64,000 nucleotides of DNA from Nitrospiraceae bacterium (GTDB taxonomy: Bacteria > Nitrospirota > Nitrospiria > Nitrospirales > Nitrospiraceae), in the NCBI GenBank assembly GCA_013140715.1, contig JABFSG010000038.1, forward strand, positions 62,001 to 126,000, written 5' to 3'. The notes under the pieces are model-generated. The model worked only from the letters and a program-made list of their open reading frames with translations, ran no database searches and was not told the DNA's origin. This document shows, piece after piece, positions 21,301-29,421 of this stretch. Both the position numbers and the translations under genes were made by a program. The stretch's first letter is position 1, and every line of letters begins with the position of its first letter.

Positions 21301-21547
21301 CGGTATGGAGAAAGGGAGTCGTAGCGAGTTGCTGCGCTTCGTTCATCCCGCGACCGACCTGCATTTCGATCCGGCGGGCGGCTTCTACGGCTGCTTCCTT
21401 GAAATTGACGCCGGTCAGTTCTCGTAGCGCGCGCCGCTCTTCAACGTAGGTGAGGGCAAGCAGAAGGGTCAGGGGCAAAAGTCCCACCAGCACGATGGCC
21501 GTGATGATCTTGCGCTGGAGGCTGTGCGACCGACTCCAGAATGTCAT
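18368..21547 (-). CDS. multi-PAS membrane sensor histidine kinase
   Basis: ORF 18368..21622, likely start MTFWSRSHSLQRK at 21547; Cache-like sensor, HAMP, several PAS domains, VAHEINNPLGGILN H-box, GTGLGLSVSLGIVERHGG; 4-nt overlap with the regulator gene. Confidence 0.93.
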   Translation of the reverse strand: MTFWSRSHSLQRKIITAIVLVGLLPLTLLLALTYVEERRALRELTGVNFKEAAVEAARRIEMQVGRGMNEAQQLATTPFLHTAVTESNRTYEGKDARNIQGMIKDWQQRWRQRDKQSEFPLFINRIVTNYLIRWHDIRKSDYVGILVTDQQGALVVSSIPQVEYFYGKTPWWQAVVKGGSLKGYVSEMAFDPAFGTHVLVVAAPILDDTKGTVIGAVTILLRRDTIFHAIGEVTIGKTGHAMLFNSDGGPVICPVLPPEEHTGKPETISTLAGGQAGWTIAVDDSHGSRDALIGFAPVRFGETLAQGSLGGHQWITVVRQDPQETYAPLAELMAKVLLYGLLVLAVLWGTGVIVARRIARPIQLLHDGVREIGSGRLDRRLELKTGDEIQGLADAFNQMAENLQRSFGQIEQRVVDVRHLEEKYRDLIEHSPEMIYQLNRNGRFVHVNKTGLEKLKYTLDEMLAMRLWDIVPRGQEPLVLQYLERLVAQGRSSMETVFLTKGGHPIDVEIHATALIDQERGGLVHSRAFVRDVTDRHRLEQRVQEYTTELEEAVSERTQQLVASQARYKALFDLVADSVFMVDANGIIVAVNKREEQALGYAEAKVVGRSLLDVVLAGYHDALRGWLSDTISGQRKIPTQEIVVLHADGLETPAEMDLIRVGVADQLSVMVQLRDITDRKRLERQLDAYREELEDKVRERTKEIEETKQYLESLLENANDVIYTLDTEQRFTYVNSKIEAWGYRKEDLLGRPYLALLSKRHRGKRLKSTLDIEVKQVYEVEVVTRMGEARAVMVSVSPLHDAEGGFLGLMGIARDMTETKKLEQQIRNSEKLASVGRLAAGVAHEINNPLGGILNCLYNLRKGTLSPTRQEEYRVSMEDGVRRVQKIVRQLLDFSQQHVPEFALTDINHVVDRVLVLTTHLFAPKRIVLETGFGSGLPNIMVDRHMIEQVLMNLVLNAVHAMTEGGTLTIRTSVVEGVCMVEVCDTGSGIPPAVLPRIFDPFFTTNREGEGTGLGLSVSLGIVERHGGKILVDSEVGKGTTFMLCLPVSRERSLVERVS

Positions 21548-21677
21548 GGGTATGCCCCATCTCGCTATTGGCGCGGGACTCGCGGGACTTGCGAGAAAAG
21601 CGTGACGGGTCGGAAGTTTCATCTTTGCGAGTCGCGCCCTTCACGCACGTCTCGCTTCTCGCGCCTGTGATTCCGGC

Positions 21678-22595
21678 TTACGCCCGTTTCAACATCTTCC
21701 CTGCCGCTCCAGGCCAAAGCAACAACAATGGGCTTGCGACAAAGATCGAGGAGTAGGTTCCGAAGATGACCCCCCACAACAGGGCGAGAGAGAAATCGTG
21801 CAAAACTTCTCCGCCTGCCACCGCCAAAGGAATCAGCACCAACACCACGGTCAAACTCGTGACGATGGTGCGGCTCAAGACCTGGTTGACCGCATTGTTG
21901 ATAATCGTCTCTTCGCTCTCCCTGCGCCGCATCCGGAGATTTTCCCTGATACGGTCGAATACGACGACCGTATCCGTCATCGAATAGCCGGCTAAGGTGA
22001 GCAAGGCCGTGATCACGAGCAGGGTAATTTCCTTATCCAGAATATAAAAGGCTCCCAGAACCGCCAACACATCGTGGAAGGTGGCTAAGGCCGCGGCGAT
22101 GCCGAACCGCAGTTCGAATCTCGCCGCCACATAGAGGATGATTCCGATAAAAGAAATGACGACCGCGATGAGGGCATCCTGCTGAAGTTTCTGCCCGATG
22201 GTCGGTCCGATTTCCGTGCTGGAATCCACCACGAAATGATTTGAGGCCAACTCTTTGGTAAAGATCGCCACGACGCGATCGGCGACTTTCTCTTCGATGG
22301 TCGTCGAGGCCTTCAGACGGATCAGCAATTTGTTTTCTTGACCGAATTCTTGGAGCTCGGCATTGGCCAGACCGTTGGCCTCCAAGATTTTTCTCGCTTC
22401 ATCGATCCGGACTGCTTGGTCGAACTTCAACTGCACCGCAGTCCCGCCCGAGAAATCGATACCGAGGTTGGCTGCCCCTCGGGAAATCTGAACGACCGCC
22501 ACGATTCCCAACACCACCATGATGCCGGAAAACATAAACGCCATGTAGCGTTTTCCCATGAAATCGAAATTCGTTTTTCCGAGGATCTCTAACAT
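21678..22595 (-). CDS. secF: protein translocase subunit SecF
   Basis: 305 aa; NLGIDFSGGTAVQLKF, GYSMTDTVVVFDRIREN. Confidence 0.96.
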   Translation of the reverse strand: MLEILGKTNFDFMGKRYMAFMFSGIMVVLGIVAVVQISRGAANLGIDFSGGTAVQLKFDQAVRIDEARKILEANGLANAELQEFGQENKLLIRLKASTTIEEKVADRVVAIFTKELASNHFVVDSSTEIGPTIGQKLQQDALIAVVISFIGIILYVAARFELRFGIAAALATFHDVLAVLGAFYILDKEITLLVITALLTLAGYSMTDTVVVFDRIRENLRMRRRESEETIINNAVNQVLSRTIVTSLTVVLVLIPLAVAGGEVLHDFSLALLWGVIFGTYSSIFVASPLLLLWPGAAGKMLKRA

Positions 22596-22610
22596 GCTGA
22601 CTCCTTCGAA

Positions 22611-24254
22611 CTAGATGCTTAAGTGCTCTACTTTTTGGCGTTGATTCAAGAGGTCGAAGATGACCTTGGTGCCGATCAAAGCCGTAAACAGATTGATTCC
22701 GATTCCGAGACAGAGAGTCACGGCAAATCCTTTGATCGGTCCTGTGCCGAAAAGAAACAGCGCCACCCCCGTAATCAGGGTGGTCACGTGAGAGTCGACG
22801 ATCGTCAGCAGCGCCTTGTCATAGCCTCCGTTCACTGCCAACCGAACCCCTTTCCCCGATCGTAGCTCTTCCCTGATGCGCTCGAAGATAAGGACGTTCG
22901 AGTCGACACCCATCCCGATCGTGAGCACGATTCCGGCAATACCCGGCAGGGTCAACGTCGCATTCAGGGCAGAAAGGGCTCCGATCAAACACAAGAGGTT
23001 CAGCATCAAGGCAAAGTCGGCTATCACTCCGGACAGGCGGTAATAGACGATCATAAATACCACCACCAAGGCGCCGGCAAACAGAGTAGCCTGTATGCCC
23101 TTCTCGATAGAATCCTTCCCCAGCGACGGTCCGACCGTGAGGTCCTGGATGATCTTCAGCGGAGCCGGCAAGGCGCCGGCCCGAAGCACGATGGCCAAGT
23201 CGTTCGCCTCTTGCATTGAAAAAGTCCCGGTAATTTGCGCGCGGCCCCCGGTAATGCGGTCCTGAATCACCGGCGCCGAGTAGATCGTGTTGTCGAGCAC
23301 GACCGCCATGCGCTTTTTGATATTGTCTCCTGTAATCCGTTCGAATTCTTGGCCGCCTTTCGAATCGAACGTCATCGAGACATAGGGATCGTTGAATTGA
23401 CCGATTGAAACTTGCGCATCGCTCAACACATCGCCGGTCAGCATGACCCGTTTCTTCACGAGATAGGGAACCCGATATTCCCGACCGGTATCTTTGTCGA
23501 CTCCACGCTCAAAGAGAATCTGATCGCCCGGCGGAAGTTTCGCTTCGAATTGTCTCAGAATCTCCGCCTCGTTCTCTTTCGGAATGCGGCCAGGCAGATC
23601 GAGTTTCGTCTGGTTATCCTCGTCGAGCATCTTGAATTCGAGCAACGCCGTCTCTTTGATCAGATCCCTGGCTCGCTTGGGCTCTTTGACACCTGGTAAC
23701 TGCACGACGATCTGCTTCAACCCCTGCCGCTGCACAATCGGTTCAGCCACGCCGAACTGGTCGATGCGGTTGCGGATCGTTTCCAGCGCCTGGTTGATGG
23801 TGGAGTCCTTGATCCGCTTGGCCTCGCTCTCCCGCAGCTCCCACACCAGTTTGTTGGCGGACCCGGCGGCCTCCGTCTCGCTGAAGATCGGATAGTCGCT
23901 GATCATCTTCTGAACTTGAGCCTTGAGGTCGGGGTTTTGGAACTGAATCGTCACCTGGGACGGCCCAGTCCGTGCGACAGACTCGACAGGGATCTTCTTG
24001 TCGACTAACGTATCTTGTAGGGACACCACCGCTCGATCGACGGCGATTTCGACAGCCCGATCTTCATCCACTTCCATGACCAGGTGAATCCCGCCCTGGA
24101 GGTCCAAGCCGAGGGTAATACCTTTGCTCGGTATCACCTTCTTCATCCAACCAGGCAACGCCTGATACAACGGCTGGTAAGAAGGGATAAAGAAAATCAG
24201 CGACGCCACCACAACCAACGCCAACAATGCTAACCGCCCACCCACTTTTTTCAT
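22611..24254 (-). CDS. secD: protein translocase subunit SecD
   Basis: 547 aa; GLDLQGGIHLVMEV, GMGVDSNVLIFERIREE. Confidence 0.97.
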   Translation of the reverse strand: MKKVGGRLALLALVVVASLIFFIPSYQPLYQALPGWMKKVIPSKGITLGLDLQGGIHLVMEVDEDRAVEIAVDRAVVSLQDTLVDKKIPVESVARTGPSQVTIQFQNPDLKAQVQKMISDYPIFSETEAAGSANKLVWELRESEAKRIKDSTINQALETIRNRIDQFGVAEPIVQRQGLKQIVVQLPGVKEPKRARDLIKETALLEFKMLDEDNQTKLDLPGRIPKENEAEILRQFEAKLPPGDQILFERGVDKDTGREYRVPYLVKKRVMLTGDVLSDAQVSIGQFNDPYVSMTFDSKGGQEFERITGDNIKKRMAVVLDNTIYSAPVIQDRITGGRAQITGTFSMQEANDLAIVLRAGALPAPLKIIQDLTVGPSLGKDSIEKGIQATLFAGALVVVFMIVYYRLSGVIADFALMLNLLCLIGALSALNATLTLPGIAGIVLTIGMGVDSNVLIFERIREELRSGKGVRLAVNGGYDKALLTIVDSHVTTLITGVALFLFGTGPIKGFAVTLCLGIGINLFTALIGTKVIFDLLNQRQKVEHLSI

Positions 24255-24283
24255 GTCTTCTGTAACCCCTTTGTCACTCGCAC

Positions 24284-24637
24284 TTACGAGTCTTTATCCT
24301 TGTCCTCGTCTTCACTGCCGCGCAATCGCGCGATCTGATCCCGCTGTATCCGAATCTTCGCGGTATCCGCAATTTGCAACGTCACCGTCTCCTTCCCAAG
24401 ATTCGCCACGGTGCCCCAGATCCCGGATGCCGTCACTACCTTGTCGCCCTTCTTCAGCGCCTCCCGCAACTCCTTCTGCTGTTTGGTGCGTTTTTGTTGC
24501 GGCATAATGACCAGAAAATAGAAAATGACGAAGATCAACGCGAAGGGAAGGAGGGACAGAATCGTACTGTACGTCGAATTCGCACCCCCGGCCCCTGCTC
24601 CAATCCCCTGCGCCCATGCGACCGATTGCATGACCAT
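24284..24637 (-). CDS. yajC: preprotein translocase subunit YajC
   Basis: 117 aa; FYFLVIMPQQKRTKQQKELREALKKGDKVVTASGIWGTV. Confidence 0.95.
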   Translation of the reverse strand: MVMQSVAWAQGIGAGAGGANSTYSTILSLLPFALIFVIFYFLVIMPQQKRTKQQKELREALKKGDKVVTASGIWGTVANLGKETVTLQIADTAKIRIQRDQIARLRGSEDEDKDKDS

Positions 24638-24658
24638 ACGAACGCCTCCTCAATCCAG

Positions 24659-25831
24659 TTAGTCCCACCCAGCCTGCCGCCGATGCCCATCGAGCCCTGG
24701 CTCATCTGCCTCTGAAACCTCCGTCAGAGCCTGATTGCGGGATCGGTAAAACTCATCTCGAAACGACCGTAACGTTCCCTGTGCGATCGCAGACCGCACT
24801 TGGCCCATCAGATCGGCAAAATACCAAAGATTGTGAATCGTATTCAGCCGCGACGAGAGCATTTCTTTCACTTGGAAGAGGTGATGTAAATAGGCCCGAG
24901 AATAACGGGCGCAGACCGGGCATCCGCAGGCAGGATCGATCGGCTGCTCATCGCGAAGATACCGTGCTTGCTTGATGACCACCCGCCCGAAACTCGTAAA
25001 GAGCGAACCGGTCCGCCCATGCCGCGAGGGCACCACACAATCGAACAGATCGATCCCGCGCGCCGCCCCTTCGATCAAATCCTCCGGCATTCCCACTCCC
25101 ATTAAATACCGCGGCTTCGAAGCCGGCAGCTCAGGCACGGTCACATCCAACATGGCATACATCTCGGCTTTCGATTCTCCCACCGAAAGACCCCCGACCG
25201 CATAGCCCTCGAAGCCAAGCGCGACAAGCTCGCGCGCAGAAGTCACACGAAGATCTCTATCCAGGCCTCCTTGCACGATCCCAAAGAGCGCCTGATCTGT
25301 GCGGCGCCGACTGGCCTGACAACGTTCCGCCCACAGAGTCGTACGTCTTACAGCATCTCGCACGACCGTCTTCTCAGCCGGCAAGGCCACGCAATGATCG
25401 AACGCCATCATGATGTCGGCCCCCAACGCTTCTTCGATCTCGATGGCCGTCTCCGGCGTGATGAAGTGCGTGGAGCCATCGATATGCGACTGAAAACTCA
25501 CACCCTCATCCGTCACCTTGCACAATTTGGCAAGGCTGAAAATTTGAAACCCACCGCTATCCGTCAAGATGGCGCCCGGCCACCCGGTAAACCGATGCAA
25601 TCCACCCATCTCAGCCACAATCTTATGTCCAGGCCGTAAATAGAGGTGGTAGGCGTTGTTGAGCATGAGGCCAAAGCCGAGCTGCTCTAAGTCTGCCGGA
25701 TCGATGCCCTTCACCGGCCCCAGCGTCCCGACCGGCATAAATGCCGGTGTATCGATCGCCCCATGGGCGGTACTGAGCCTCCCCAACCTGGCGCTCGTCT
25801 CACCAGCCGCCTGCTGCACTGAATATTCCAT
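24659..25831 (-). CDS. tgt: queuine tRNA-ribosyltransferase
   Basis: 390 aa; TPAFMPVGTLGPVKG, ILTDSGGFQIFSL, MAFDHCVALPA, zinc site CGCPVCARYSRAYLHHL. Confidence 0.97.
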   Translation of the reverse strand: MEYSVQQAAGETSARLGRLSTAHGAIDTPAFMPVGTLGPVKGIDPADLEQLGFGLMLNNAYHLYLRPGHKIVAEMGGLHRFTGWPGAILTDSGGFQIFSLAKLCKVTDEGVSFQSHIDGSTHFITPETAIEIEEALGADIMMAFDHCVALPAEKTVVRDAVRRTTLWAERCQASRRRTDQALFGIVQGGLDRDLRVTSARELVALGFEGYAVGGLSVGESKAEMYAMLDVTVPELPASKPRYLMGVGMPEDLIEGAARGIDLFDCVVPSRHGRTGSLFTSFGRVVIKQARYLRDEQPIDPACGCPVCARYSRAYLHHLFQVKEMLSSRLNTIHNLWYFADLMGQVRSAIAQGTLRSFRDEFYRSRNQALTEVSEADEPGLDGHRRQAGWD

Positions 25832-25845
25832 AATCCTCTGACTCG

Positions 25846-27600
25846 CTACATCTGCTCGGGCGCGGAAACTCCAAGGACACGGAGTCCATTCTGTAAGACC
25901 TGCTGAACTCCCCGCATCAAGGCCAATCTCGCCGCAGTCCGTTCAGGTGTGGGGATCTCCTTCTGCAATCCCTCGCCTGGGACGATTCCCTCCGGCGCGA
26001 CCGCCAAGAGATCTCGATCAGCTGCGGGAGGGAGGATTCGGTGCTTGTTGTAAAACGTGTGCAGCATGCCGGCTAACTGCTGAAGATAGTAGGTCATTCG
26101 ATGAGGCTCATAGGCCATCGCACTGCCCTGCAGAACCGAGGGATAGGCAGAGAGCTTTCGGATCAATCCCAACTCGTCCTGGTCCGTCAACAGGGCTAAA
26201 TCCGTTTCGCTCGGCAGAGGGCAGACAATGCCTCGCGCAGCCGCGACACGCCAAAGACTGGCGATTCTGGCATGGGCATACTGCACATAGTAGACGGGGT
26301 TGTCGGATGACCGCTGCTTGGCCAACTCCAAGTCAAAGTCGAGATGCGAGTCGGAATCCCGCATTAAGAAAAAGAACTTGGCCGCATCGGCCCCGACTTC
26401 GTCGATGACTTCACGCATCGTGATAAACTCGCCGGCCCGCTTCGACATTTCCACTTTTTTCCCGCCGCGCAACAGGTTCACCATCTGAACCAGCACGACC
26501 TGGAGGCGATCCTTCGGGTAACCATAGGCCTGCACGACCGCTTGCATGCGAGGGATGTAGCCATGGTGATCCGCGCCCCAGACATCGATGAGAAGGTCAT
26601 ATCCGCGCCGCAGCTTATCTTGATGGTACGCGATATCGGAAGCCAGATAGGTATATTCACCGTCCTGCTTCCGTACGACACGATCCTTCTCGTCGCCAAA
26701 CATCGAGGATCGGAACCACCAGGCCCCCTCCTGCTCAAATAGAAACTGCTGCGATTTCAATTCGTCCAAGACCCGCTCGACGGTCCCTGAGTCTACGAGA
26801 GACGCTTCGCTGAACCAGGACTCGAACTCGATCCCGAAAGACTTCAGATCCTCGCGAATCAGACTCAGCAATTCCCGATAGGCAAAGGTTCGGCAACGCC
26901 CTTCAACATCCGAGGGCTCGCGTCCAGCCAGCTCAGGCCCAAGCTGTTGTTTCACTCGCTTGGCCACAGCTGTGATGTACGACCCGTGATATCCTTCCGT
27001 GGGAAACTCCACCGGACGGTTCGAGAGTTCCTCATATCGCGCAAAGACGGAACTCCCCAACAATTTCATCTGCCGGCCTGAGTCGTTGATATAGTACTCA
27101 CTCACGACATCGTACCCAACGGCCTTCAGCATATTTGCCACTGCCTGCCCGACTGCAGCGCCACGACCATGTCCCACATGTAACGGACCGGTCGGGTTCG
27201 CACTCACATACTCCACCAAAACACGCCGCCGCTGCCCCAATTCTGCCTGCCCGTAAGCCGATCCTTGCATCTCAATCTCGCGCAGCACTTCCTGCCAGAC
27301 TGCAGGCTTGACTGTGAGGTTAAGAAACCCAGGTCTGGCGATCTCAACCCGCTCGAACAGCTGCCCGTCTTGCGCAAGATTGTCGATGATAATTTGGGCA
27401 ATGTCGTGGGGAGCCCGTTGTTCGGACGCCGCGAGAGACATGGCCACCGTTGAAGCAAGATCTCCCCATTCAGGCCGCTTCGGAGCATCGAGACTCAGTT
27501 GAGGCCAGGCTTCTGTCTTCAATTGGCCTTTTTTTTTGGCTCCATTGAGCGCTTCAAGGAGCGCAGTGACGACCTTTTCCTGAACAACCCCGCTGGACAA
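25846..27600 (-). CDS. argS: arginyl-tRNA synthetase
   Basis: 584 aa; VSANPTGPLHVGHGRGAAVGQAVANML, KMSKRAGEFITM variant, C-terminal DALR anticodon domain. Confidence 0.97.
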   Translation of the reverse strand: MSSGVVQEKVVTALLEALNGAKKKGQLKTEAWPQLSLDAPKRPEWGDLASTVAMSLAASEQRAPHDIAQIIIDNLAQDGQLFERVEIARPGFLNLTVKPAVWQEVLREIEMQGSAYGQAELGQRRRVLVEYVSANPTGPLHVGHGRGAAVGQAVANMLKAVGYDVVSEYYINDSGRQMKLLGSSVFARYEELSNRPVEFPTEGYHGSYITAVAKRVKQQLGPELAGREPSDVEGRCRTFAYRELLSLIREDLKSFGIEFESWFSEASLVDSGTVERVLDELKSQQFLFEQEGAWWFRSSMFGDEKDRVVRKQDGEYTYLASDIAYHQDKLRRGYDLLIDVWGADHHGYIPRMQAVVQAYGYPKDRLQVVLVQMVNLLRGGKKVEMSKRAGEFITMREVIDEVGADAAKFFFLMRDSDSHLDFDLELAKQRSSDNPVYYVQYAHARIASLWRVAAARGIVCPLPSETDLALLTDQDELGLIRKLSAYPSVLQGSAMAYEPHRMTYYLQQLAGMLHTFYNKHRILPPAADRDLLAVAPEGIVPGEGLQKEIPTPERTAARLALMRGVQQVLQNGLRVLGVSAPEQM

Positions 27601-27666
27601 GAAAAAACTCCTAAGTCCTTAGCAATGAAAGGAAAAACGAACTGGACACTGTAGCATACGAGATAG

Positions 27667-28707
27667 TCAGTGACAAGACACCGGAGGGCATGGATGGGAT
27701 GAGAATCCTCTGTCGGCAACTGCTTTTTTAAGATGCCACAGACAAAGTTCCCCAAGATAATTCTGCGGCATTTCAAGGCAGGGTTTGGTTTCGCACCGGC
27801 TCACATCGTCCCATGATTGACAGAGGCAAGGCGCGCCCTGCACAACAGAAACATGAGGTCCCCAGGGAGCCCAGCGATCTGCATCAGTCGGTCCGAACAG
27901 GGCAACCGTACGCAGGCCCATCAGCCCTGCCAGATGCGTGACACCAGAATCCTGTCCGACAAAGAGTTGTGCTTGGGCAAGTACCCCGGCGACGCGAAGT
28001 ATGTCGAGGCCCTTTAGGACAATCGGTCGGTTCACGCATAATTGGAGAAGACGCTCGACCGGCTTATGATCCGCCGGCCCTTCTAACAGGACAGGAATCG
28101 CTCCAAAGTTCTGAATACCACTCACGACGGATGCCAGCGTTTTCGGTGACACACATTTATGAACACTCCCGCTCCCTGGATGAATCACAACAAGAAACCG
28201 TCCCGTCGTTAGACCTTCTGCTTCAAGGCAGGCTCGGCCTAAATCGAACAGAAGTTCTGTCGGCGGCAAGAGAACCTCCTGCTGACTACCGGACGGAACC
28301 TCATTGATTGTCTCAAGAAACCGATCCCGCTGATGGGTCGCTCGAATCGTGTCCAAGAACGGCGACCTCACGATAACATCCCGGGCGCCGGCCGCCTTGA
28401 GCGTTTTGCAGAACGTACCATCAAGATCCTTCATCCAGCCAATGGCAAGATCGCAGTTTTCAAGCCACCTCTGTATCTGATTCGTGGGTGACTCCACGCC
28501 GCCGAATAAGTCTGCACAATCTCGACCCTGGGCAGGAGCCCAGGCATCGATGACGCGGCACTCGAGAAGCAACTTCCCAACCTGATCCTTTGCGCAGAGC
28601 ACCAGCCGATGTTTGGGGAAACGTGTCCGCATCCGGATCATAGCCTGGACAGCCAAAAGCACATCGCCAAGACCGCCGGGATGGATCATGACGACTGTCC
28701 GCGCCAT
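27667..28707 (-). CDS. glycosyltransferase family 9 (heptosyltransferase-like)
   Basis: Refined start MARTVVMIHPGGLGDVLLAVQAMIRM at 28707 within ORF 27667..29055; VVIHPGSGSVHKCVSPKTLASV, FVGQDSGVTHLAGLMGLRTVALFGPTDADRWAPWG. Confidence 0.88.
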   Translation of the reverse strand: MARTVVMIHPGGLGDVLLAVQAMIRMRTRFPKHRLVLCAKDQVGKLLLECRVIDAWAPAQGRDCADLFGGVESPTNQIQRWLENCDLAIGWMKDLDGTFCKTLKAAGARDVIVRSPFLDTIRATHQRDRFLETINEVPSGSQQEVLLPPTELLFDLGRACLEAEGLTTGRFLVVIHPGSGSVHKCVSPKTLASVVSGIQNFGAIPVLLEGPADHKPVERLLQLCVNRPIVLKGLDILRVAGVLAQAQLFVGQDSGVTHLAGLMGLRTVALFGPTDADRWAPWGPHVSVVQGAPCLCQSWDDVSRCETKPCLEMPQNYLGELCLWHLKKAVADRGFSSHPCPPVSCH

Positions 28708-28715
28708 AGCGAGTT

Positions 28716-29360
28716 CTACAGTTTTTGTGGGGGAGACATCTGAGCCAGCAGCGAACAGGCCGCCTGAAGATCTGCCGGTGTATTGACGTTGTGAAAAGAC
28801 CGCCAGGAAGGATCGGTAGAGCGCACATCTTCTTCCGTAATCTGTTGAACCCTGAGGGACGGACACGCCGCTAAATCTTGAATCTTCAGCCGTCCTGCTG
28901 CAATCATCTGCTCTATAGCCGCCAGGCATCCTTTTCCATAAACCGCATGCATCGGATGTACACGTTCCGCGAGATTTGCCATCACAATATCGACGGTGGC
29001 CCTTCGACTTGTGAACTGGGCAATGACCGCAGGATCGAGAAACGGCATATCGCATGCCGCCACGAATATGTGAGGAGTCGTTGCCAGTTTGAGTCCTGTG
29101 TAGACCCCTCCGAGGCTACCGCGATCAGGCAGCAGATCTCGAACGACTCGAGCATCCACAACGTTCAGTGGGGGGCTGTCCTGTGCAATAACGACTAGTA
29201 CCTCCTGAAAGATTGACCCAAGCACCGCCAGCCCTCTTTCCAAGAGAGTCTGTTTTCCCACGAGAAGAAAGCGTTTGTCTTCACCCATCCTCCGGCTTTT
29301 TCCTCCGGCAAGAAGGACTCCGGTCACATCAGTCTCCATAATATCCTTGCTGCGAAACAA
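28716..29360 (-). CDS. mobA: molybdenum cofactor guanylyltransferase
   Basis: 214 aa; VTGVLLAGGKSRRMGEDKRFL, ACDMPFLDPAVIA; start may be METDV at 29336. Confidence 0.88.
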   Translation of the reverse strand: MFRSKDIMETDVTGVLLAGGKSRRMGEDKRFLLVGKQTLLERGLAVLGSIFQEVLVVIAQDSPPLNVVDARVVRDLLPDRGSLGGVYTGLKLATTPHIFVAACDMPFLDPAVIAQFTSRRATVDIVMANLAERVHPMHAVYGKGCLAAIEQMIAAGRLKIQDLAACPSLRVQQITEEDVRSTDPSWRSFHNVNTPADLQAACSLLAQMSPPQKL

Positions 29361-29368
29361 AAAAAGAA

Positions 29369-29396
29369 AGAGGGGGTGGGTTACCCCACCCCCTCT
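29369..29396 (-). terminator. Rho-independent terminator downstream of 29422..31203
   Basis: AGAGGGGGTGGG-TTAC-CCCACCCCCTCT perfect 12-bp stem; minus-strand 3' flank TTCTTTTTTTG. Confidence 0.85.
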
Positions 29397-29421
29397 TCAT
29401 ACTCCAGACACTCTGATTAGG

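Noticed and set aside
28708-29055. N-terminal extension of the GT9 ORF
   Set aside because: Overlaps mobA in another frame; MARTVVMIHPGGLGDVL at 28707 is the natural GT9 start.
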